Shown: in pieces, positions 1-7,176 of the stretch
How positions within the stretch are numbered: the stretch's first letter is position 1
How the letters are laid out: each line of letters begins with the position of its first letter
Assembly (NCBI RefSeq): GCF_000411255.1
Contig: NZ_KE150412.1
Location: 3,010,357-3,074,356, forward strand
Direction of reading: 5' to 3'
Length of the DNA stretch: 64,000 nucleotides
Origin: Paenibacillus sp. HGH0039
Lineage (GTDB): Bacteria; Bacillota; Bacilli; Paenibacillales; NBRC-103111
Made by a program: the position numbers and the translations under genes
Notes under the pieces: model-generated
Databases searched by the model: none
The model's input: only the letters and a program-made list of their open reading frames with translations
What the model was told of the DNA's origin: nothing

Positions 1-887
1 ATTCCAATACTGTCAGGGCCAGCATTTTTTCCTTTATAAAATCGTTCAAAAATGTGTGGTGCATCTTCTGGACTAATTCCCTCACCACTATCTGCAATTA
101 TAATTTGCGTATACAAAGGTGTTTCCTTACACGAAATGGCTATTTCTCCTCCAACTGGTGTGTGCTCTATCCCGTTTTTAATCACATTTAAGATCGATTC
201 AACTGTCCAGTTTTCATCTACAGCCACAAACAGATTTTCATCACACGATATAGAAAGCTGTTGATTTTTCAATTCCATCGGGATAAGAAGTGGTTCTAAA
301 GCCTTGTTTAACATTTTTTTAACAGATACGATTTCCTTTTTGAAAGCTACACTATGGACATCGATTTTGGATAGCTTGAGCAATGAGGTCACGAGCCATT
401 CAATACGATTTAATTGATTCATGATATTGACTAAAAACTCTTCCCTTTTGTCTTGAGGCAGACTAGGACTATTCAACAAATCTGCCATGACAAACATTGA
501 AGTAAGTGGGGTTCTTAGTTGATGAGAAATGTTTGAAAGTGTCTCTGCTAAATATAATTTGTCTTTTTTTAGAAGCATAGACTGCTCTGATAAAGTTAAA
601 GTAACTTTATAAATATCATTTTTCAAAATGCTCAATTCACCTTCAACGTTATCCCGAATATCCATAGTGGGTTGACTTGAATAAACGGAGGCTAAATAAT
701 CAGATAGCTTTTTAATATCTTGATAGCGTTTTCGAGTAAATAAGAAAAAACATGAAAAGAGAAGGAGTAGTATAAGAATGGCTACACCCCCTGCTTTCCA
801 ATCAATCATCCAAATAATTGCCATTCCGATAGCTGAAATGAGTGTACTACTCATATAGAATAGCTTTACCTCTTTGTTTTTAACCAT
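1..887 (-). CDS. Sensor histidine kinase (C-terminus cut by window edge)
   Basis: This is the membrane sensor kinase of a two-component pair. Reading leftward from an ATG at 887, the protein has two hydrophobic segments (about residues 9-29 and 33-51) with almost no extracellular loop. A short linker follows, then a dimerisation/phosphoacceptor helix with the motif NISHQLRTPLTS, in which His122 is the likely phosphorylated residue. The N box (VIKNGIEHT) and G1 box (DSGEGIS) of the ATPase domain are visible before the edge cuts the last glycine-rich box. The start overlaps the response regulator stop by 8 nt, so the two are translationally coupled. The tiny sensor loop resembles kinases that sense envelope stress or antibiotics together with an ABC transporter. 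That is inference, because the next gene lies outside the window. Confidence 0.9.
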   Translation of the reverse strand, partial: MVKNKEVKLFYMSSTLISAIGMAIIWMIDWKAGGVAILILLLLFSCFFLFTRKRYQDIKKLSDYLASVYSSQPTMDIRDNVEGELSILKNDIYKVTLTLSEQSMLLKKDKLYLAETLSNISHQLRTPLTSMFVMADLLNSPSLPQDKREEFLVNIMNQLNRIEWLVTSLLKLSKIDVHSVAFKKEIVSVKKMLNKALEPLLIPMELKNQQLSISCDENLFVAVDENWTVESILNVIKNGIEHTPVGGEIAISCKETPLYTQIIIADSGEGISPEDAPHIFERFYKGKNAGPDSIG

Positions 888-1566
888 GACGGCCACCCAT
901 ACGATATCCAAGTCCGCGTACGGTTTCAATGATTTTAGGATTCTGGCTATCGTCCTCCAGCTTTTCTCGCAGACGTTTAATATATACAGAAAGCGTATTG
1001 TTATTAATAAAGTTTCCCTCTAGATCCCATATGCCCTCTAACAGCTGATTTCTGGATAAAACTTGACCTTTATTATTTATAAATGTTAACAGCATACGGT
1101 ATTCTAACGAGGTTAGTACCACTTCCTCTGTTCCTTTATACACTTTAGCCAGTTTTGTATTTACGGCAATATTTCCAATTTTCATAATATCAGTCGAAGA
1201 TAATTCTTTTTGATAATGCTTAAGTGATGATTTCATTCGGCTAATCAGCTCACGAATGCGAAATGGTTTTGTTATATAATCGTCCGCTCCCATATCTAAA
1301 CCTCGAACTACATGGATCTCCTCATCACATGCAGTCAAGAAAATGACAGGAGCATTCTGATTTTCTTTTACATATTCGCAAATCTCATAACCACTACCGT
1401 CCGGTAAAGTAAGGTCGAGTAAATAGATGTCAAAACTCTTTTGTCTGATTATGTCTAATGCCTTCTGCTTATTTTCACAAATCGAAACCTCATATCCCTC
1501 GCTGTAAAGCGAATAATGCAGTCCGTCTGCAATGGTTTTGTCATCTTCTACAATGAGAACTTTCAT
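880..1566 (-). CDS. OmpR/PhoB-family response regulator
   Basis: Cytoplasmic transcription factor of 228 aa, the usual length. The receiver domain (about 1-115) has the acidic pair Asp8-Asp9, the phosphoacceptor Asp51 in YLLDLTLPDGSG, and the Thr/Lys switch residues (FLTA, TKPF). The winged-helix DNA-binding domain (about 128-225) ends with the typical IIETVRGLGYRM. The start ATG at 1566 has a GGGAG Shine-Dalgarno. It forms an operon with the overlapping kinase downstream. A promoter presumably lies in 1567-1707. The target genes cannot be read from the window. Confidence 0.95.
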   Translation of the reverse strand: MKVLIVEDDKTIADGLHYSLYSEGYEVSICENKQKALDIIRQKSFDIYLLDLTLPDGSGYEICEYVKENQNAPVIFLTACDEEIHVVRGLDMGADDYITKPFRIRELISRMKSSLKHYQKELSSTDIMKIGNIAVNTKLAKVYKGTEEVVLTSLEYRMLLTFINNKGQVLSRNQLLEGIWDLEGNFINNNTLSVYIKRLREKLEDDSQNPKIIETVRGLGYRMGGRHG

Positions 1567-1707
1567 CTTTCACTCCCCTAATTATTAATTTTTATGCTTA
1601 GATTTGCATCGGGTCTGAAAATTCGCCTTGCCCTTTAACTTCATCATATACGCGGTAATTGTTTTCATCCCTTGATATAAACTAGGAATTTGCGTCCCCA
1701 TTAGACA

Positions 1708-1740
1708 GAGAAAGCCGGACCGGTTACCGGTCGGGCTTTC
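1708..1740 (-). terminator. Strong GC-rich hairpin, probable terminator
   Basis: A near-perfect inverted repeat (AGAAAGCC-GGACCGG / CCGGTC-GGGCTTTCT) lies between the gene remnant ending at 1764 and the response-regulator promoter region. Read on the minus strand it would end transcripts coming from the cassette genes on the right. The T tract is weak, so it could also simply insulate the two-component operon. Confidence 0.6.
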
Positions 1741-1763
1741 CTCTACTGTATGCCAATCCTATG

Positions 1764-1884
1764 CTAGAAATATCTCGATACGCCCAAGCACTTCCTCGGA
1801 CAACTGTATGCCGAAGCGTTCACGTGCTCGACAACTGCTCCGATACAAATTCGTGCCACGTAAGCAATTCCACAAAAGCTTGCC
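1764..1884 (-). pseudogene. 3' remnant of an unknown gene, fused to an att repeat
   Basis: Read leftward out of the att copy at 1879-1926, one frame stays open to a TAG at 1764. It encodes about 40 residues of protein-like composition, including NLYRSSCRARERFGI and EEVLGRIEIFLA. It is followed directly by the hairpin at 1708-1740, as expected for the tail of a gene with its terminator. There is no start codon with a ribosome-binding site; a GTG inside the repeat is in frame but looks fortuitous. I read it as a gene tail cut off by the att junction. The family was not recognised. Confidence 0.45.
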
Positions 1885-1926
1885 GTTATTTATGATAAGG
1901 TTCACCGCGTTGTCTGTATCGGCAAG
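1879..1926 (-). repeat. rlmH-3'-end att-like repeat, copy 8
   Basis: On the minus strand this repeats the end of rlmH in frame: GGT GAA CCT TAT CAT AAA TAA, which is Gly-Glu-Pro-Tyr-His-Lys-stop, with the stop at 1886. It is flanked by perfect 7-bp inverted arms (CTTGCCG ... CGGCAAG). It lies 26 nt past the stop codon of the DHFR-like gene. It is the leftmost copy seen in the window. Confidence 0.85.
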
Positions 1927-1951
1927 TTAGTCCCTTTACTTATACGAATAG

Positions 1952-2548
1952 TTAAAAACCTCCGCTTTCAATTTCACCTGCGCGCTCGTAATTCACAACT
2001 ATAACGCCATTAGGGGTAACTTTGCTTTCCGTTACCTTGAATGCCGCCGGGATCGTACCCCCAGCGAACAATCGCTTTCCACTGCCCAAAGTTACCGGGT
2101 AAATCATCAGCCAGAACACATCGATCAAATCATACTTCATAAGCGTCTGAATGAGATCACTACTTCCCCATACGTGCAAATCCGGCCCTTGCTGTTGCTT
2201 GACTTGGGTAATTTTTTCCACAATATCTTCGCTTAATAACACGGACGGCTTCCATTCCACGGATGTCAAGGTATTGGAGGTTACATACTTAGTCGCCTTG
2301 TTAGCCCCTGGCCATACGTCCGCATGCTTCGGCCAGTATGGCGCCCAAATTTCATAGGTTTTTCGCCCTAACAACAAGTCGAAGGGCATATTCATCTGCC
2401 TGCTCAGGAGCGTTCCAAGGATCTCGTCAGAATAGGGCGCTACCCACCCGCCATACGCGAAACCGCCACTGTTATCTTCGTCTGGTCCGCCTGGGGCTTG
2501 TATGACACCATCAAGGGAGACGTGTTCTAGCACAATAATTTTTCTCAT
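1952..2548 (-). CDS. DHFR-like (RibD C-terminal domain) family reductase
   Basis: 198-aa cytoplasmic protein of the dihydrofolate-reductase-like family (RibD C-terminal fold, YyaP/YwjB type). The N-terminal strand MRKIIVLEHVSLDGV, the segment FDLLLGRKTYEIWAPYWP and the nucleotide-binding-type LHVWGSSDLIQTL are typical. The C-terminal LGSGKRLFAGG also matches. Family members probably bind NADPH, but their substrates are mostly unknown and many are carried on accessory DNA. The start ATG at 2548 has a GGAGG Shine-Dalgarno. The gene is alone between two att-like repeats (1879-1926 just after its stop, 2743-2790 upstream), so it is a single-gene segment. Confidence 0.88.
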   Translation of the reverse strand: MRKIIVLEHVSLDGVIQAPGGPDEDNSGGFAYGGWVAPYSDEILGTLLSRQMNMPFDLLLGRKTYEIWAPYWPKHADVWPGANKATKYVTSNTLTSVEWKPSVLLSEDIVEKITQVKQQQGPDLHVWGSSDLIQTLMKYDLIDVFWLMIYPVTLGSGKRLFAGGTIPAAFKVTESKVTPNGVIVVNYERAGEIESGGF

Positions 2549-2742
2549 GATTGAGTGCCTCCAATAGTTGGATTATTTTAATTGCTTTGGTTTTTTTCTT
2601 TTACATTTATTTGACGAAATCCAACCGCAAGATTCATCGGTCAAGTAAGCAAGTTTTGTCGCTGCTCCGCACATATTAGGCAATAGCAGGTACCTACAGA
2701 CAGATATCAAACCTAAGCTCGGAAAGGAATTCCGCAAAAAAA

Positions 2743-2790
2743 CTTGTCGTTACTTGTGATACGGTTCCCCATAACATCTATAAGGCGAAG
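2743..2790 (-). repeat. rlmH-3'-end att-like repeat, copy 7
   Basis: Minus-strand reading is GGG GAA CCG TAT CAC AAG TAA, again Gly-Glu-Pro-Tyr-His-Lys-stop, with the stop at 2750. The distal arm (CGACAAG) does not pair well with the proximal one (CTTCGCC), unlike most copies. A GC-rich hairpin (GGCACCCATTGGGTGCC, about 2798-2814) follows on the right and may be the terminator of the preceding segment. Confidence 0.82.
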
Positions 2791-2797
2791 TCGAAAG

Positions 2798-2815
2798 GCA
2801 CCCATTGGGTGCCCT
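2798..2815 (-). terminator. Short perfect hairpin next to att copy 7
   Basis: GGCACCC-AT-TGGGTGCC is a compact inverted repeat. The same design (GGCACCCAATTGGGTGCC) sits at the same place beside att copy 4 (5490-5507). It ends the segment to its right when read on the minus strand. The tail TTTCG is only weakly T-rich. Confidence 0.5.
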
Positions 2816-2972
2816 CTACTCCTTACTATATCATAACGAAAGGCTTCAGGCGTTTTTTGTTATACCTGTAAGATTATAATAGGATATATACGGGAACTAA
2901 AGGCTTGGAGACAAATGAAAACTGCTGTGTAGTTTTACCTTTTTAGATTAAACTATATGGAGATGAAGCGAT

Positions 2973-3637
2973 ATGACAGATTATCTTACTGGCAAGGATA
3001 TTTTTCGGGAATGTTGTTCCAGGATTGCCGCGGCCTGCGCGCCATGCGGTTCAAATACAATAAATCCAGAAGAAAAATGATCAAACCACTCGGTTCCTTT
3101 ACAGCTGAGATACGTTTTTTAAGTCACTCTTCCAATATAGAAGGCAGTTATTTGGAGTTTGATACCAATTCCCGAATCATAAATACGCATAGCGGAAAAG
3201 TATACTGGGAGATCAGCTTGAGCAACTTCCGGCACAAAGGCAAGGTATGGAATTTGGCCAAGGAAGCCACCCGAGAGCGGGAATTGGCAGAAATAATCAC
3301 GTTGATTCAAAATAAGGTCGCTCCATTGATGGACAAGCATGAGACTAATCTTGATTAGATCCTTGAGGAGGTCATCCAGACTGGATGGTTTTTGCCGCAG
3401 GCGAATCCAATGGAATTCTATGTGCTTGACGTTCTAGACCTGGTGGTTGATTTCGGCTCACCTGTACAAATACGTGAATGCGCGCATCGATACATCCGCC
3501 ACTTATCGGAGGAAATGCAGGAAATCTTCGAGAACGATTATCATGCATATCAACGGGATGGACAGGCTGCAAGCACCATAGCATTTCGTAAATTAATCCC
3601 TTTTATAACCGAGCGCAACATTTCACTACCCCTATAA
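2973..3637 (+). pseudogene. Unknown gene, split by a frame change and an in-frame TAG
   Basis: Three coding pieces of unrecognised family. The first runs from ATG 2973 (after GGAG) to TGA 3078-3080 and gives 35 aa (MTDYLTGKDIFRECCSRIAA...), Cys-rich. A second ATG overlaps that stop (ATGA, 3077) and runs 93 aa to TAG 3356. Beyond the TAG the same frame stays open to 3637 with good protein composition (e.g. EEMQEIFENDYHAYQRDG); its only restart is a TTG at 3392 or readthrough. Most simply this is one decayed gene with a frameshift and a nonsense mutation. Alternatives are three coupled small genes or stop-codon readthrough. It is the only sizeable coding signal of its segment and is on the plus strand, opposite to most cassette genes. 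Confidence 0.5.
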
Positions 3638-4030
3638 GCAGCACACAGCGACATCATCTTGTCGTCTGCCACAATTATTCTTTGTCTATTGGCTTTTTGT
3701 TCTTTCTCCTAGTATTACAAATAAGCAACAGATAATGACAAAAAGCAAATAATTGTAACACCTATTTGCTGATTGCTACGATTGTCCAGTGTATAAGTGC
3801 TGTGCATTAGATTGGTCAACGATACTTATTTGCCAAATATATAGTTTTCTTACAGCTTTGATTTCAGCATTATTAACAGCAAGTATTACATGGTTTGTAT
3901 ACACTCACCGGTAAAATGCTCGCTCCAAAAATAGGAATTTCATTCGTGCTCCTTATTGAAAAACATGAAAATTTCTTTTAATGAGAGAACAATATCAGAC
4001 AAATGAAAGTGCCAGGTAACCCCTATTTTT
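3638..4030. other. Non-coding stretch, no gene recognised
   Basis: AT-rich sequence between the split gene and att copy 6. Short open frames exist but none has a ribosome-binding site or a recognisable domain. It may contain decayed coding DNA. Confidence 0.5.
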
Positions 4031-4073
4031 CACCGTCACTTGTAAGGCTCACCGTGCTGTCTGTAACGGCAAG
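4031..4073 (-). repeat. rlmH-3'-end att-like repeat, copy 6 (His codon missing)
   Basis: Minus-strand reading is GGT GAG CCT TAC AAG TGA, so it encodes Gly-Glu-Pro-Tyr-Lys-stop with the His codon (CAT) deleted exactly; the stop is at 4036. The flanks (TTGCCGTTAC ... GTGACGGTGA) still form partly paired arms. The 3-nt deletion falls in the centre of the SCC-type core and would probably affect recombination. Confidence 0.75.
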
Positions 4074-4148
4074 TTTTGAAGAGTTTAGGTTATTCTATAA
4101 CCAATACCTGCATCCGCGCGAAGAATCATCTAGCATTAAAGGCATTAA

Positions 4149-4185
4149 ACAAAAACCTTTCGCTAACCGGACGAAAGGTTTTTGT
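4149..4185. terminator. Bidirectional terminator inside a 222-bp segment
   Basis: ACAAAAACCTTTCG / CGAAAGGTTTTTGT is a perfect 14-bp stem with a 9-nt loop and A/T tracts on both sides. It is the only recognisable element between att copies 5 and 6. On the minus strand a TATAAT-like box lies about 25 nt upstream (near 4207), so a very short transcript is conceivable. Confidence 0.8.
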
Positions 4186-4252
4186 GGCTTAGTGAATATT
4201 AGTGCATTATAGCTTTGAAAAACATATGAAGCCCCCTCGCTGTTAAAAAAAT

Positions 4253-4300
4253 TCGCCTCACTTATGATAAGGCTCAGCCTAAAGTCTCCATCGGCGAAAA
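4253..4300 (-). repeat. rlmH-3'-end att-like repeat, copy 5
   Basis: Minus-strand reading is GCT GAG CCT TAT CAT AAG TGA (Ala-Glu-Pro-Tyr-His-Lys-stop), with the stop at 4258. The arms are TTCGCC ... GGCGAA: a different sequence from the CTTGCCG/CGGCAAG arms of copy 8, but again perfectly complementary. Confidence 0.83.
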
Positions 4301-4419
4301 ATGTGAAAGGAACTGCCGCGGCATGGTATAGGCTCCATATCACTAGGTACCCACGCCGCGGCTAAAACGGACTATTGCGTTTTATCGGATGCCAAGCGCT
4401 TTGTTCCGTTCTTTAAACC

Positions 4420-4587
4420 TTAGTTATGTAACGATACATAAGCCATTCTCGGCGCCTCAGGGTCCATGTAGCGTTTGGCGCTGTTAAGCGCTAAGGCCGC
4501 ATCCCTGAACGCCCCCGCTATGAGGTTGAGCTTGCTTTCGTAATTAACGAAGTCGCCAGTCCCGAAGATGCCCGGCAAGTTCGTCTC
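4420..4587 (-). pseudogene. C-terminal remnant of a thioredoxin-reductase-like ferredoxin-NADP reductase
   Basis: About 55 codons ending at TAA 4420 read [19 protein letters not shown], then [20 protein letters not shown] and YMDPEAP. This is the conserved C-terminal NAD(P)H/FAD segment of YumC-type reductases (GIFAxGD, the AxxA helix, AKxYMDP). Everything upstream is missing and the frame dies at 4588, so it is a 5'-truncated remnant. Its presence downstream of the lipoprotein gene suggests that this segment was assembled from pieces. Confidence 0.75.
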
Positions 4588-4662
4588 AAGTCAGATAATG
4601 TATGTGTGGCTTTCTCTCTATCCTTGGGTTAACGGTGACTTTAGTGTGTGGTTCCTCAATAT

Positions 4663-4693
4663 GAAAAAAAAACAGGCACAAAGGGCCTGTTTA
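4663..4693 (-). terminator. Rho-independent terminator of the lipoprotein gene
   Basis: On the minus strand AAACAGGCC-CTTTGT-GCCTGTTT is followed by a run of T. It lies 15 nt past the lipoprotein stop codon. Confidence 0.88.
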
Positions 4694-4707
4694 GCACAAA
4701 AACCAAA

Positions 4708-5109
4708 TTATTTTTGAAGTCCAAGTTGCTTCCATAGGGTGATAAGCTCATCAGCACTTTCCCCAGTCGTTTTATAATCGAACTCACCATCTGAGAATAG
4801 GGTATAAGAATCAAAATAGAATACTTGCAGGGCAGTTTTCTTTCCACTTTTCTCAGTAAGAACTAACTCATCCGAACTCCCTATTGTAGTACTGACACCT
4901 TCAGTAACTTTTTTTGCTTTTTTAACGGCTTTGAGGAATATGGCAACTTGATCTTCGGATAAATCTATTCCAACATCTTTACTACTATGTTTTTGAGCTT
5001 TAACACCGGTAATTTCAGAAGGATTAAATGTGAAGCTTTCGCTACATCCGACAACAGCAATCAAGCATATAGATAAAATAAATAAACGTAATAAATTTTT
5101 AAATACCAA
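4708..5109 (-). CDS. Small secreted lipoprotein of unknown function
   Basis: 133 aa. It has a lipoprotein signal peptide: two basic residues near the start, a hydrophobic core LFILSICLIAVV and the lipobox VVGC with Cys22 as the lipidated residue. The mature part is soluble and mildly acidic, with no motif that I recognise. Its spacing of hydrophobic strands (ELVLTEKSGKKTALQVFYFD) suggests a compact beta-rich domain. It stands alone with its own terminator between att copies 5 and 4, beside the SIR2 and reductase remnants. Confidence 0.75.
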   Translation of the reverse strand: MVFKNLLRLFILSICLIAVVGCSESFTFNPSEITGVKAQKHSSKDVGIDLSEDQVAIFLKAVKKAKKVTEGVSTTIGSSDELVLTEKSGKKTALQVFYFDSYTLFSDGEFDYKTTGESADELITLWKQLGLQK

Positions 5110-5138
5110 TCGTTCCCCCCCTTTTTGGGTCTGTCTAG

Positions 5139-5338
5139 CTAAGGAGTGAGAAAAAATCTTTTATTTCTGAGTTGATTTAAAAATGCGTAGAAATCCACAC
5201 CTTCATCTAACTGCTGCCAGAACCTTTGAAGCAACTCTTCCCAACTCGGAAAGCTAGCTAAGTACCTATTGGACCCGACCCAACAAATACCACAGGGTAT
5301 TCATTACTCTGTCTTAAAATGTCCAGAGAACTGCTCAT
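5139..5338 (-). pseudogene. N-terminal remnant of a SIR2-family (defence-type) gene
   Basis: A proper start (ATG 5336-5338 behind GGGAGG) opens MSSSLDILRQSNEYPVVFV-GSG, the SIR2-type nucleotide-binding loop. The frame stops within five codons. A one-base shift restores RYLASFPSWEELLQRFWQQL and then DFYAFLNQLRN, the usual continuation of bacterial SIR2-family proteins, followed by TAG at 5139. The remaining domain of several hundred residues is absent. Bacterial stand-alone SIR2 proteins of this type are known anti-phage NADases; this copy is dead. Confidence 0.7.
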
Positions 5339-5437
5339 AAACTAGCCTCCCTTTAGTTACATCGTTTCTTGACATATATATTTTAAATCTACTATACGTT
5401 CCTCAACAAAACAATTAAATCTCCTTTTCAAAAATCG

Positions 5438-5483
5438 TTGCCGTCACTTATGATACGGCTCACCGTACCATTCTAACGGCGAA
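5438..5483 (-). repeat. rlmH-3'-end att-like repeat, copy 4
   Basis: Minus-strand reading is GGT GAG CCG TAT CAT AAG TGA (Gly-Glu-Pro-Tyr-His-Lys-stop), with the stop at 5444. It is flanked by TCGCCGTTA ... GTGACGGCAA, which can pair over GCCGT/ACGGC. It lies between the ABC-F stop plus hairpin (5490-5507) and the SIR2 remnant. Confidence 0.85.
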
Positions 5484-5487
5484 TTTT

Positions 5488-5509
5488 AAGGCACCCAATT
5501 GGGTGCCCT
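5488..5509 (-). terminator. Hairpin ending the first ABC-F gene
   Basis: AAGGCACCCAATTGGGTGCCTT is an almost perfect palindrome about 50 nt past the ABC-F stop and 5 nt before att copy 4. Its sequence is nearly identical to the hairpin at 2798-2815, which supports a shared cassette-end module of hairpin plus att. Confidence 0.6.
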
Positions 5510-5556
5510 TGCTTTGTAACATGTATGTTGAGAGGTATCGAGAGAACCATTCTCCC

Positions 5557-7131
5557 TTATAGACTTTGTTCGGTCACTCCCGTCACCGGATCGAAGGTCA
5601 GCATTTTCGTCCCTATCTTATCGATGAAGAAGCGATCATGACTGACCGTAATGACGGCGCCGGGAAAATGGATTAGAGCTTGCTCCATGACCTGAATACT
5701 CATGAGATCCAGATGGTTGGTAGGCTCATCCAAGATGATAACCGCCGCACCCGATAGAAGACACTTGGCCAGCGCCACCCGAGCCTTCTGTCCGCCGGAC
5801 AGATTGCCGATCTCCTTGCTCAGATCCGCCTCCGAGAATTGCAGCATCGATAGAAATTTGGCCACCTTTTTGCGCGGGGCGTCCAGCCCCAATCCATACG
5901 TATTCACCGCGTGGCTAACGGTATCCTTGGGATCAAGCTCCTCCCACATCCGGTTGAAGTAGGCGTAGCTAACGCCCTTCTCCCAGATAACCTCTCCCGA
6001 CTCCGGCTTCTCCGCCCCGGTAAGCGTCTTGATGAGCGTGGACTTCCCGCTTCCGTTCGGCCCCGCGATGACCAAGCGATCTTCCTTCTGAATATCGAAG
6101 CTAACGTGCTCGAAGATCTGTCTGCCCTCGTAGGTCTGTCCGATCTTCTTCACTTCGCATAGCTTATCCGGGAAACGCAGCCTCTCGTATATATCGGTAA
6201 TCAGTACGTTAACGGGATGCGGCTCGATCCGCTTCTTGTTATCCGCCAGCTTCCGTGTGAGACGGTCCTTGGAAGCGGATTTCCTGCTCGCGCGGTCGTC
6301 GATCGCCTCAGACTCCATGAGCAGCAGCTCTTCCTCCCATTCGAACTGACGGTCCAGCTCCTTCTTGCGCATCTTCTTCTTACGGACGTAATCGGTGTAG
6401 TTGCCTTCGTATTCCTGAAAATGATAATTCTCGATCTCGATCGTACGCGTGACGACCTTATCGATGAATTGCCGGTCATGCGACACCAGAATCATGGCTC
6501 CCTTGAACCGGTACAGCCACTGCTCCAGCCATGCAATGCCTTCCATATCCAAGTAATTCGTAGGCTCGTCGAGCAGAACGACATCGGGCAGCTCGATTAG
6601 TAACTTCGCGAGCGCCGCACGGTTACGCCATCCCCCGGACAACTCATCGATCGGCTGATTGCGAGATCTGTCGTTGAACCCTAGCTTCGTGAGCACTGTG
6701 TTAATCTCGACGGACACGTTCCAGCCATCGAGATGATCCATTTGCTCGAATAACTCCGCCTGCCTCGCTAGCAGCCTCTCCATTTCGTTATTATCTGTAA
6801 CCAAACCCAGCTTATCTCCTACCTCTAGTAGCTCTCGTTCGATAAGGGCAACCTGCTCGAAGCACATTTCCAGTTCTTGCTGAACAGACAGGCTTCCGCT
6901 CAATTCCGAGAATTGAGAGAAATATCCGATTTTCAACTGAGGATTTATTTCTACTCTGCCGGAAGTCGGCTCCTCTTTGCCCATAATGAGCTTAAATACC
7001 GTCGACTTGCCGGCACCGTTTCGTCCGATCAGGCCGATACGTTCCCCTTGCATAACTCGAAAATAAATATCGCGAAAGATCATGGACCCTTCATACTTCT
7101 TCGTGACGTTCTCCAAACGTATTACGCTCAT
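5557..7131 (-). CDS. ABC-F ATPase (Uup-like)
   Basis: About 524 aa with two tandem ABC ATPase domains and no membrane segment: the ABC-F family, which acts on ribosomes. Domain 1 has Walker A GLIGRNGAGKST, signature ELSGGW and Walker B VVLLDEPTNYLD. A charged linker (about 240-310, rich in Lys/Glu) joins domain 2, with Walker A IAGPNGSGKST, signature LSGGQ and Walker B VIILDEPTNHLD. I start at the ATG at 7131, which has AAGGG about 9 nt upstream, rather than the GTG three codons earlier. The linker resembles housekeeping or uncharacterised ABC-Fs more than known resistance types, but sequence alone does not exclude antibiotic protection. Confidence 0.88.
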   Translation of the reverse strand: MSVIRLENVTKKYEGSMIFRDIYFRVMQGERIGLIGRNGAGKSTVFKLIMGKEEPTSGRVEINPQLKIGYFSQFSELSGSLSVQQELEMCFEQVALIERELLEVGDKLGLVTDNNEMERLLARQAELFEQMDHLDGWNVSVEINTVLTKLGFNDRSRNQPIDELSGGWRNRAALAKLLIELPDVVLLDEPTNYLDMEGIAWLEQWLYRFKGAMILVSHDRQFIDKVVTRTIEIENYHFQEYEGNYTDYVRKKKMRKKELDRQFEWEEELLLMESEAIDDRASRKSASKDRLTRKLADNKKRIEPHPVNVLITDIYERLRFPDKLCEVKKIGQTYEGRQIFEHVSFDIQKEDRLVIAGPNGSGKSTLIKTLTGAEKPESGEVIWEKGVSYAYFNRMWEELDPKDTVSHAVNTYGLGLDAPRKKVAKFLSMLQFSEADLSKEIGNLSGGQKARVALAKCLLSGAAVIILDEPTNHLDLMSIQVMEQALIHFPGAVITVSHDRFFIDKIGTKMLTFDPVTGVTEQSL

Positions 7132-7176
7132 GGCTATCACCCTTACTTTAGCAAGATGTCGAAAATATTAAAGTTT

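Noticed and set aside
1879..2790. att repeats considered as a CRISPR array or as REP/MITE elements
   Set aside because: Spacing is irregular (222-9463 bp) and there are no cas genes. The match to rlmH codons and the confinement downstream of rlmH explain the repeat better than a dispersed MITE.
4095..4343. 82-codon open frame on the minus strand
   Set aside because: It runs straight through att copy 5 and the terminator at 4149-4185 and has no ribosome-binding site.
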